A DNA stretch of 5,534 bases from an uncultured Bacillota bacterium. GTDB taxonomy: Bacteria > Bacillota_I > Bacilli_A > Erysipelotrichales > Erysipelotrichaceae. The notes beneath the pieces are model-generated. The model worked only from the letters and a program-made list of their open reading frames with translations. It ran no database searches and had not been told where the DNA came from. Every line of letters begins with the position of its first letter. Position 1 is the stretch's first letter. Below, in pieces: positions 1-5,534 of this stretch. Where the stretch lies: contig ONXX01000089.1 of assembly GCA_900321955.1 (NCBI GenBank), forward strand, positions 1-5,534, written 5' to 3'. Both the position numbers and the translations under genes were made by a program.

Positions 1-185
1 TGGCAAAAGACGGCATGACGATGATCATTGTCACTCATGAAATGGCTTTTGCCAAAGAAGTTTCCAACCGCATCGTCTTCATGAACAAGGGCGTCATCTG
101 GGAAGAGGGTACGCCGGATAAGATCTTCAATCACCCTGAGCGCAAAGAAACTGCTGATTTCCTGGCTCGTTACAGAAAGAATTAA
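1..185 (+). CDS. Polar amino acid ABC transporter ATP-binding protein, GlnQ type (C-terminal 60 residues, 5' end outside window)
   Basis: The reading frame is open from the window edge (first full codon at position 3) to TAA at 183-185. The 60 residues match the end of GlnQ/HisP-family ATPases, which power uptake of polar amino acids through a membrane permease and an extracellular binding protein. The segment [10 protein letters not shown] contains the switch (H-loop) histidine, codon 36-38. It is followed by the family-typical stretches RIVFMNKG and [12 protein letters not shown] and a short C-terminal helix. The Walker A, Q-loop, signature and Walker B motifs must lie upstream and cannot be checked. 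The transported amino acid cannot be read from this fragment. The next gene begins 3 nt after the stop, so the two are almost certainly on one mRNA. The family call is secure; substrate and gene symbol are not. Confidence 0.9.
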   Translation, partial: AKDGMTMIIVTHEMAFAKEVSNRIVFMNKGVIWEEGTPDKIFNHPERKETADFLARYRKN

Positions 186-188
186 ATT

Positions 189-1652
189 ATGGATATCTCA
201 AAAGTATTTCCGGTTGACAGTCATATCGATATCAAAGCAATTATGTTCGACTCACGCAAAGCCTGCGCTGATTCGATCTTTTTTGCGATGAAAGGCAAGA
301 TCAATGACGGACACAAGTTCATTGAAAAGGCCATCGAAAACGGAGCGATAGCGATTGTTTATACCGATGATATTGTAAAAACACACGACGATGTCCTGTA
401 TCTGAAAGTGGAAGATGCGATCAATGCCTATGTATCCTTCTGCAACGCTTTCTATGATTATCCGACCGAAAAGATGAACACGATCGGCATCACCGGTACA
501 AACGGCAAGACGACGATCGCCTGGATCATCCGTTCGATCATCGCTCATTTCGTCAAGTGCGGCTACATCGGCACGATGGGCTATTACTATGGCGAAGAAA
601 TCAAGGATTCCGGCTTGAATCTGACAACGCCGAAGTCCGATGAGCTCTTCCGTATCGGCAAAGAGATGGTCGACTACGGCTGCAAGGCTTTGGTTATGGA
701 AGCTTCTTCCGAAGGCCTGGCAACCCATCGTCTGGACCAGGTCCATTTCTCGACAGCGGTTTTCAATAACCTGTCCGGGGAACACTTTGATGTTCATGGC
801 ACAATGGAGAACTACTTCAATGCCAAATGCATCCTCTTTGATATGCTGGGTGAAACAGGCAAGGCCATCATCAACATCGACGATGAGTATGGCAAACGTC
901 TGTTTGGTATGACAAAGGCCATTAAGATCAGCTACGCCATCGACGAAGAAGCAGACTATCAGGCAAAGAACCTTGAACTGTATAACGATCATTCCGTCTT
1001 TGATCTGATCCATAAAGGCAAGACCTATCACATCAGCACCAACATGCTGGCAAGATTCAACATCTACAACCTTTTGGCAGTCATCGCTGTTCTCAATGAG
1101 AACGGCTATGCGATCGATTCGATCCTGCCGTATCTGGAGAATGTCGAACTGACTCCCGGCAGATGCCAGATGGTCAAATGCGGACAGGACTTCAACGTGG
1201 TCGTTGACTATGCCTTTACGCCAAATTCCTTTGACAAGGTCTTCTCCTTTGGTGAATCGATCACCAAGAAGGGTTCCAAGATCATTGCGGTCTTTGGCGC
1301 AGCAGGGGATCGTGACCATATGCGCAGACCCGGCACAGCGGCAGTTGCCGATGCCAGGGCGGATGAGGTCATCCTTTCCTACGATGATCCATCCAGCGAA
1401 GACATGATGGAGATCCTGATCAATCTGTCTTCCTATTTCAAACGTCTTAAGCCAAGGATTATCCTGGACCGTGAAGAGGCGATACGGGAAGCGGTCATGA
1501 TGGCTGATGAGGGCGATACGATCCTGCTTCTTGGCAAAGGCAACGATGAATTCTTCCTTTGCAAGAATGGAAGAGTACCGTACATTTCCGATGAGGCGGC
1601 AGCAAAAAAAGCAATCGCCGAAAAAATGAAATTAATCGAAAAGAAGGCTTAA
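189..1652 (+). CDS. murE: MurE-family UDP-N-acetylmuramoyl-L-alanyl-D-glutamate:amino acid ligase
   Basis: A 487-residue cytoplasmic Mur ligase, close to the usual length of about 480-500. MurE uses ATP to add the third residue (meso-diaminopimelate or L-lysine in most bacteria) to UDP-MurNAc-L-Ala-D-Glu. Visible landmarks are the N-terminal uridine-binding domain with FDSRKACADSIFFAMKG (20-36), the ATP loop GITGTNGKTT (100-109), the substrate motif LTTP (145-148), MEASSEGL (170-177), FNNLSGEHFDVHGTMENYF (192-210) and a lysine at 213 where the carbamylated lysine normally sits. The C-terminal domain has GDRDHMRRP (373-381), DDPSSED (399-405) and GKGNDE (449-454). In characterised enzymes the C-terminal selectivity motif is DNPR for diaminopimelate or a DNPA-like form for lysine. 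Here it is DDPS, so the added residue is uncertain. The GKGxD form recalls lysine-type rather than GKGHE diaminopimelate-type enzymes. The start at 189 follows the transporter stop by 3 nt with only a weak ribosome site (AGAAAG), suggesting coupled translation. It could be a MurE paralogue rather than the sole MurE. Confidence 0.87.
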   Translation: MDISKVFPVDSHIDIKAIMFDSRKACADSIFFAMKGKINDGHKFIEKAIENGAIAIVYTDDIVKTHDDVLYLKVEDAINAYVSFCNAFYDYPTEKMNTIGITGTNGKTTIAWIIRSIIAHFVKCGYIGTMGYYYGEEIKDSGLNLTTPKSDELFRIGKEMVDYGCKALVMEASSEGLATHRLDQVHFSTAVFNNLSGEHFDVHGTMENYFNAKCILFDMLGETGKAIINIDDEYGKRLFGMTKAIKISYAIDEEADYQAKNLELYNDHSVFDLIHKGKTYHISTNMLARFNIYNLLAVIAVLNENGYAIDSILPYLENVELTPGRCQMVKCGQDFNVVVDYAFTPNSFDKVFSFGESITKKGSKIIAVFGAAGDRDHMRRPGTAAVADARADEVILSYDDPSSEDMMEILINLSSYFKRLKPRIILDREEAIREAVMMADEGDTILLLGKGNDEFFLCKNGRVPYISDEAAAKKAIAEKMKLIEKKA

Positions 1653-1667
1653 AAAGCCTTTCTTTTT
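1641..1667 (+). terminator. Intrinsic terminator overlapping the murE stop codon
   Basis: AAGGCTT (1644-1650) pairs perfectly with AAGCCTT (1654-1660) around an AAA loop. Allowing a bulged T at 1661, the stem extends through A1641-T1664. A T-rich tract (TCTTTTT) follows. The left arm contains the last murE codons and the first base of its TAA (1650-1652). It should end the transporter-murE transcript and separate it from rpsB. The stem is only moderately GC-rich, so some read-through is possible. Confidence 0.75.
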
Positions 1668-1687
1668 ATATTCCGATATGATAGAAT
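1659..1687 (+). promoter_or_regulatory. Candidate sigma-A promoter for rpsB-tsf (extended -10)
   Basis: TGATAGAAT (1679-1687) reads as an extended -10: TG, one base, then TAGAAT, five of six matches to TATAAT. A -35 at 17-bp spacing would be TTTCTT (1659-1664), a poor match lying in the terminator's T tract, so recognition would depend on the extended -10. Transcription would start near 1694, leaving a leader of about 100 nt. A second option is TTGAGC (1690-1695), 18 bp, TATGAA (1714-1719), which would give a leader of about 70 nt. Confidence 0.45.
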
Positions 1688-1721
1688 AATTGAGCATTTA
1701 TGCATACACACACTATGAATT

Positions 1722-1785
1722 CATCACTCCGTGCTTGAAAAAGTTAGTGATGTCCGAAATAGTGGAGGGGTAACGGAAAGAGAGG
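1722..1785 (+). promoter_or_regulatory. Structured rpsB leader candidate with Shine-Dalgarno
   Basis: CATCACT (1722-1728) pairs perfectly with AGTGATG (1746-1752). Inside it CTT (1734-1736) pairs with AAG (1741-1743) around a GAAA tetraloop (1737-1740), with an additional G-U at 1733/1744. The unpaired CCGT (1729-1732) is complementary to ACGG (1773-1776), just upstream of the AGAGG Shine-Dalgarno (1781-1785, 9 nt before the start). That pairing would form a pseudoknot. TCCG (1753-1756) could instead pair with CGGA (1774-1777). Mutually exclusive pairings beside the ribosome site would suit S2 autoregulation, which is known for the E. coli rpsB leader. No homology to that leader has been shown here, and the fold was found by eye. 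Confidence 0.45.
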
Positions 1786-1794
1786 AAAATTTAA

Positions 1795-2760
1795 ATGCAA
1801 TTAGTTTCAATGAGAAAACTTCTGGAAAACGGTGTTCATTTCGGACATCAGACCAGAAGATGGGATCCGAAGTGCAAACCGTTCATCTATACGGCTAAGA
1901 ACAGCATCTACATCATCGATCTCAACAAGACGCAGGAAGCTCTCCAGGTCGCTTATGACAAGATGAAGAGCATCGCGGAAGAAGGCGGCAAGGTCTTATT
2001 CGTCGGTACGAAGAAGCAGGCACAGCAGATCATCCTGGATGAAGCTACCAGATCCGGAAGCTTCTACATCAACCAGAGATGGTTAGGCGGCACGCTCACC
2101 AACTTCCGTACGATTCAGAAGAGAATCAAACGTTTAATCGAAATCGAACAGATGGAAGCTGACGGCACGATCTCTGTTTATCCGAAGAAGGAACAGGTCC
2201 TGATTCACAAGGAAGCTGTCCGTCTCGAAAACTTCTTGGGCGGTATCAAGGAAATGAAGAAACTTCCTGATGCAATCGTCGTCGTTGATCCGAAGGAAGA
2301 CCACAATGCGGTTTCCGAAGCTAAGAAGCTCGGCATCCCGGTATTCGGTCTTGCTGACACAAACTGTGACCCGGCAACCGTTGATTACGCTGTTCCGGCG
2401 AACGATGATGCGATCAAGTCGATCAAGCTCATGATGTCCTTACTGGCTGATGCCATCGTCGAATCCAAGGGCGGTATCCTCCAGGATGCTTACCAGGAAG
2501 GCGATATCGAAAATGATATCACGATGGAAGATGTCATCATCAACGTTGAAAAACACGCTGAAGAACAGGAAAAGAGAAGAAGAGCCAGAAACGAAGAAAG
2601 AAACAACCGTTTCAATAACAGAGGTCCGAGAAGATATAACTCCGAAAAGAGATATATCAACAAGAAGGATGAAAACACTGCAGCTGAAGCTCCGGCTGCC
2701 GAAGTAAAAGCTGAAGTTAAGGAAGAAACTGTTGAAGAAACAAAGGAGGCTGCTGAATAA
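1795..2760 (+). CDS. rpsB: 30S ribosomal protein S2 with long C-terminal charged extension
   Basis: S2 is a small-subunit protein that assembles late and is needed for S1 function and initiation. The 321 residues begin with the family N-terminus ([20 protein letters not shown], 5-24) and carry [11 protein letters not shown] (94-104) and the second signature [16 protein letters not shown] (158-173) followed by [14 protein letters not shown] (180-193). The conserved core ends near residue 225. S2 is usually about 230-260 residues, so roughly 80-90 residues are additional. The extension has an acidic/hydrophobic stretch to about 255, an Arg/Asn-rich basic stretch (260-291), then an Ala/Glu/Lys acidic end (292-321), predicted disordered. 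The ATG lies 9 nt after AGAGG and the N-terminus matches the family, supporting this start. The stop overlaps the tsf start (TAATG), and the final codons carry the tsf ribosome site. Confidence 0.98.
   Translation: MQLVSMRKLLENGVHFGHQTRRWDPKCKPFIYTAKNSIYIIDLNKTQEALQVAYDKMKSIAEEGGKVLFVGTKKQAQQIILDEATRSGSFYINQRWLGGTLTNFRTIQKRIKRLIEIEQMEADGTISVYPKKEQVLIHKEAVRLENFLGGIKEMKKLPDAIVVVDPKEDHNAVSEAKKLGIPVFGLADTNCDPATVDYAVPANDDAIKSIKLMMSLLADAIVESKGGILQDAYQEGDIENDITMEDVIINVEKHAEEQEKRRRARNEERNNRFNNRGPRRYNSEKRYINKKDENTAAEAPAAEVKAEVKEETVEETKEAAE
2742..2749 (+). promoter_or_regulatory. Strong Shine-Dalgarno for tsf, inside the end of rpsB
   Basis: AAAGGAGG lies 10 nt before the tsf ATG at 2760 and matches the anti-Shine-Dalgarno almost fully. 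It is read in the rpsB frame as part of Thr-Lys-Glu-Ala, so the last S2 codons have a double role. With the one-base stop/start overlap it fixes the tsf start and implies both coupled and independent initiation. Confidence 0.85.
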
Positions 2761-3647
2761 TGGCTATTACTGCTGCTCAGGTTAAAGAATTAAGAGATAA
2801 GACCGGTGCCGGTATGCTCGATTGCAAGAACGCTCTTGCAGCATCGGACGGTGATATCGAAAAGGCTATTGACTGGTTAAGAGAAAAAGGTATTGCCAAA
2901 TCCATCAAGAAGGCTTCCAGAATCGCAGCGGAAGGTCTTGCCAAGATCGTCATCGACGGCAACAAGGCCTGCATGGTTGAAGTCAACTCCGAAACCGACT
3001 TCGTTGCAAAGAACGAACAGTTCCTTAAGCTTCTGGCTGATGCCGCAAACGTTATCTTAGCTGGTGAACCGGCTGATAACGAAGCTGCTTTGGCTCTTCC
3101 GGTTAACGGCGGTACTTTGAATGATGAATTCATCAATGCTACTGCTACGATCGGTGAAAAGATCGTCTTAAGAAGATTTGCTATCGTCAAGAAGAATGAT
3201 GACGAAATCTTCGGTGATTACTCTCACATGGGTGGTTCCAAGACTGCGCTTGTCGTCTTAAAGGGCGGCGATGCTGAACTGGCTCACTTCATGGCTATGC
3301 AGGTTGCTTCTATGGCTCCTACTTATGTAAGTGCAGCGGATATGCCTGCTGATGTCGTTGAACACGAGAGAAAAGTTCAGACCGAAATCGTCAAGAACGA
3401 TGAAAAATTTGCCGGCAAACCGGAAAAGGTCATCGAAGGTGCGATCGAAGGTAAAGTCTCCAAGGCATTAAAGGAAATGTGCCTGGTTGACCAGGAATAC
3501 TTCATGGATACTGCCAAGAAGGTTTCTGCAGTCTTAAAGGAAAACAATGCTGAAGTCCTGCGTTTCGTAAGATACACTGTCGGCGAAGGTATTGAAAAGA
3601 GAGAAGAAAACTTTGCGGAAGAAGTCGCAAAGCAGATGAACGCTTAA
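2760..3647 (+). CDS. tsf: Translation elongation factor Ts
   Basis: EF-Ts is the cytoplasmic nucleotide exchange factor that releases GDP from EF-Tu. The 295 residues (E. coli 283) start with the UBA-like N-terminal domain AAQVKELRDKTGAGMLDCKNAL (split as 5-14 and 15-26), continuing through IDWLREKGI (37-45). The hallmark TDFV (79-82) supplies the Asp-Phe pair (D80, F81) that disturbs the magnesium site of EF-Tu. The core continues with YSHMGGSKTALVVL (154-167) and a C-terminal module ending RYTVGEGIEKREENFAEEV (271-289), which is the usual EF-Ts ending. It is co-transcribed with rpsB, as in most bacteria, and is followed by a strong terminator 16 nt beyond its stop. I see nothing missing or truncated. 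Confidence 0.98.
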   Translation: MAITAAQVKELRDKTGAGMLDCKNALAASDGDIEKAIDWLREKGIAKSIKKASRIAAEGLAKIVIDGNKACMVEVNSETDFVAKNEQFLKLLADAANVILAGEPADNEAALALPVNGGTLNDEFINATATIGEKIVLRRFAIVKKNDDEIFGDYSHMGGSKTALVVLKGGDAELAHFMAMQVASMAPTYVSAADMPADVVEHERKVQTEIVKNDEKFAGKPEKVIEGAIEGKVSKALKEMCLVDQEYFMDTAKKVSAVLKENNAEVLRFVRYTVGEGIEKREENFAEEVAKQMNA

Positions 3648-3663
3648 TTGATCTTCTCAGATT

Positions 3664-3693
3664 AACGGCCGGATGCTCATCCGGTCGTTTTTT
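3664..3693 (+). terminator. Strong intrinsic terminator after tsf
   Basis: The arms 3664-3674 and 3679-3689 form an 11-bp stem with a GCTC loop and a single G-U pair (3668/3685), core CGGCCGGAT against ATCCGGTCG. Six T residues (3688-3693) follow. It is the clearest regulatory signal in the window and should end the rpsB-tsf transcript. Confidence 0.92.
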
Positions 3694-3706
3694 ATTTTCC
3701 CTTTTC

Positions 3707-3715
3707 TGCTAAAAT
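3707..3715 (+). promoter_or_regulatory. Candidate extended -10 promoter for pyrH-frr-uppS
   Basis: TGCTAAAAT reads as TG, one base, then TAAAAT (five of six matches to TATAAT). The -35 region at 17-bp spacing falls in the terminator T tract (GTTTTT, 3687-3692) and is poor. Transcription would begin near 3721-3723, at the edge of the ribosome site, so the leader would be only about 15 nt. Confidence 0.5.
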
Positions 3716-3722
3716 AGTTTCA

Positions 3723-3730
3723 GAGGTGAT
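3723..3730 (+). promoter_or_regulatory. Shine-Dalgarno for pyrH
   Basis: GAGGTGAT is an 8-base perfect complement of the 16S rRNA 3' end, 6 nt before the ATG at 3737. It supports this start, since nothing upstream offers a comparable site. Confidence 0.85.
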
Positions 3731-3736
3731 AAAACT

Positions 3737-4438
3737 ATGTACAAAAGAGTTTTACTGAAACTTTCCGGCGAAGCACTTGCAGCGCCTGATTTCCCGTTTT
3801 CGACCGAGGTTTTGGAATCGATCGGCAAACAGGTTAAACAGATCAATGAGATGGGTGTCGGCGTCGGCATCGTAGTCGGCGGCGGCAATATCTGCCGTGG
3901 CAGGATCTTTGAAGATCTCGGCTTTGACAGAGTAAAAGCCGATTATGCCGGCATGCTGGCGACCGTCATCAATGCGGTCATGTTTTCTGCAGAGCTGAAC
4001 CGTTTAGGCGTTAAATCCGTTGCGATGTCCGCAGTTACAGCACAAAATGTCATGGATTTTAATGCCGATGAGGCAAACCGTCTGATCGAAGAAGGCAATG
4101 TCGTTGTCTTCGGCGGCGGCTATGGAAAACCGTATTATTCAACTGATACCGGTTCTGCTCAAAGAGCCAAGGATATTCACGCTGATGTCATCCTGATGGC
4201 AAAGTCAGGTGTCGACGGCGTCTATGATTCCGATCCGGATTTCAATCCTAATGCAAAGAAATTTGATGAGCTGACTTTTAATGATATACTTAAACTAGGT
4301 CTTAAAGTCATCGATCTGCAGGCGGCAGAACTATGTCAGGAATCCGGGATCGAGGCTTTTGTTTTTAATATGGCTGATGAAGACAATATCGTCAAAGCAG
4401 TAAAAGGCGAAGCTGTCGGAACAGTCATCAAATGCTAA
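3737..4438 (+). CDS. pyrH: UMP kinase (uridylate kinase, amino acid kinase fold)
   Basis: This enzyme phosphorylates UMP to UDP with ATP, the entry step to UTP, CTP and UDP-sugars. It is a cytoplasmic hexamer in characterised bacteria, activated by GTP and inhibited by UTP. The 233 residues (E. coli 241) show YKRVLLKLSGEAL (2-14) at the phosphate-binding N-terminus, VVGGGNICRG (46-55), ADYAGMLATVINA (68-80) at the UMP site, STDTGSAQRA (135-144) and KSGVDGVYDSDP (156-167) in the ATP region, and VIDLQAAELC (191-200). The loop usually reading GGTGNP is GGGYGKP here (126-132), a local change beside the nucleotide site. The region after GEALA is shortened compared with E. coli, accounting for some of the length difference. 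Frr begins 11 nt downstream, with its ribosome site overlapping the pyrH stop. Confidence 0.97.
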   Translation: MYKRVLLKLSGEALAAPDFPFSTEVLESIGKQVKQINEMGVGVGIVVGGGNICRGRIFEDLGFDRVKADYAGMLATVINAVMFSAELNRLGVKSVAMSAVTAQNVMDFNADEANRLIEEGNVVVFGGGYGKPYYSTDTGSAQRAKDIHADVILMAKSGVDGVYDSDPDFNPNAKKFDELTFNDILKLGLKVIDLQAAELCQESGIEAFVFNMADEDNIVKAVKGEAVGTVIKC

Positions 4439-4443
4439 AGGAG
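4437..4443 (+). promoter_or_regulatory. Shine-Dalgarno for frr, overlapping the pyrH stop
   Basis: AAAGGAG begins inside the pyrH TAA (4436-4438) and lies 6 nt before the ATG at 4450. It decides the frr start: an in-frame ATG at 4432 would place this site inside the gene and leave it without a ribosome site. Confidence 0.85.
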
Positions 4444-4449
4444 AATAGT

Positions 4450-4997
4450 ATGGATAATCTTTTTTTAGAGATCGCCGAAGAAAAAATGGATGGGGCGATC
4501 AAAGCGTTTGAAACAGCTCTTGTTAAAGTCAGGACAGGCAGAGCCAACCCGACGATGTTAGACGGCATCAGAGTCGATTATTATGGTTCGCCGACACCTT
4601 TAAACCAGATCGCTTCTATCTCGATCCAGGAAGGCAAGACTTTGGTTATTAAGCCTTTCGACCGCAATTCCGTCAAGGATGCGGTAAGAGCGATCAATAC
4701 TTCTGATCTTGGTCTGCCGGTACAGAACAACGGTGATGTTTTAAGAATCACGGTTCCGGCTCTTACCGAAGAAACCAGAAAAGGCTTCTGCAAGGATGTC
4801 GATAAGATGGCCGAAGAAGCCAAAGTTCAGGTCAGAAATGCCAGAAGAGAAGTCAACGACGAAATCAAGAAAGACAAGACGATTCCGGAAGACCTCTCCA
4901 AATCCTATTTAGAGGATATTCAGAAGGCAACAGACAAGGCGATTGTCAAGATCGAAGAGATCGCCAAAGCAAAACAAAAAGAGATAATGACGATTTA

Positions 4998-4998
<1 letters not shown>
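4450..4998 (+). CDS. frr: Ribosome recycling factor (RRF)
   Basis: RRF, with EF-G, splits post-termination ribosomes. From the ATG at 4450 the protein has 182 residues, close to the family norm of 185. Domain I, a three-helix bundle, is formed by the N-terminal helix (about 1-29) and two long C-terminal helices (about 105-182). Domain II is the beta region between them. Family landmarks are VKVRTGRANPTMLDGI (25-40), YYGSPTPLNQIA (44-55), DLGLPVQNNGDVLRI (86-100), LTEETRKGF (105-113) and VQVRNARREVNDEIKK (126-141), which includes the conserved Arg-rich segment contacting 23S rRNA. An upstream in-frame ATG at 4432 would add six residues that overlap pyrH and has no ribosome site, so it is not preferred. 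The TAA at 4996-4998 overlaps the uppS start by one base. Confidence 0.97.

Positions 4999-5534
<536 letters not shown>

Noticed and set aside
252..1319. A 355-codon open frame on the minus strand opposite the murE-like gene.
   Set aside because: Its translation resembles no family I recognise and lies entirely antisense to a well-supported gene. Biased third-position composition of the plus-strand gene commonly keeps such frames open. I saw no convincing ribosome site.
1735..1763. A possible promoter TTGAAA (1735-1740) with a -10 around 1758-1763.
   Set aside because: The -10 candidate AATAGT is poor, and the region is better explained as the inner stem and tetraloop of the leader.
2676..2757. 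A tandem DNA repeat in the rpsB tail (recurring GCTGAAG and GAAGAAAC words).
   Set aside because: The units are irregular and follow from Ala/Glu/Lys codons, so this is low-complexity coding sequence rather than a true repeat array.
2777..3190. A 137-codon minus-strand frame within tsf, and shorter antisense or out-of-frame ones in rpsB, tsf, frr and uppS.
   Set aside because: All lie inside conserved housekeeping genes, and none shows recognisable motifs.
4432..4449. An earlier in-frame ATG for frr that would add six residues.
   Set aside because: It overlaps the pyrH end, would place the AAAGGAG site inside the coding region, and departs from the usual RRF N-terminus.

Overview
The window is a compact, entirely plus-strand housekeeping region from a low-to-moderate GC Gram-positive bacterium (Bacillota). 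The evidence is the near-perfect Shine-Dalgarno sequences (AAAGGAGG, GAGGTGAT, AAAGGAG), the gene order rpsB-tsf-pyrH-frr-uppS without dxr between frr and uppS, and the style of the proteins. A murE-type gene directly upstream of rpsB and an S2 protein with a long charged tail make me lean towards an Erysipelotrichia-like lineage. That placement is an impression from memory, not a computed result.

Layout: (1) 1-185, the last 60 codons of a GlnQ-type polar amino acid ABC transporter ATPase. (2) 189-1652, a MurE-family UDP-MurNAc-dipeptide:amino acid ligase, only 3 nt after the transporter gene and very probably co-transcribed with it. An intrinsic terminator overlaps its stop codon. (3) 1653-1794, a 142-nt intergenic region with a candidate extended -10 promoter and a leader that can fold into a GAAA-capped hairpin with a possible pseudoknot close to the rpsB Shine-Dalgarno. 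(4) 1795-3647, rpsB and tsf overlapping by one base, closed by a strong intrinsic terminator at 3664-3693. (5) 3737 to the window end, pyrH, frr and a partial uppS, tightly packed behind a second candidate extended -10 promoter.

The genes serve growth. S2 and EF-Ts act in translation, and RRF recycles ribosomes. UMP kinase supplies UDP/UTP, which also feeds UDP-sugar precursors. MurE adds the third residue to the peptidoglycan stem peptide, and UppS makes the C55 lipid carrier on which that precursor is carried. No gap exceeds 142 nt, and I see no mobile element, CRISPR array, tRNA or rRNA.

I do not see a new multi-gene system. The points most worth a second look are the non-canonical substrate-pocket motifs of the MurE-like ligase and its pairing with an amino acid importer, the structured rpsB leader, the bipartite basic/acidic S2 tail, and the repeated terminator-then-promoter design.
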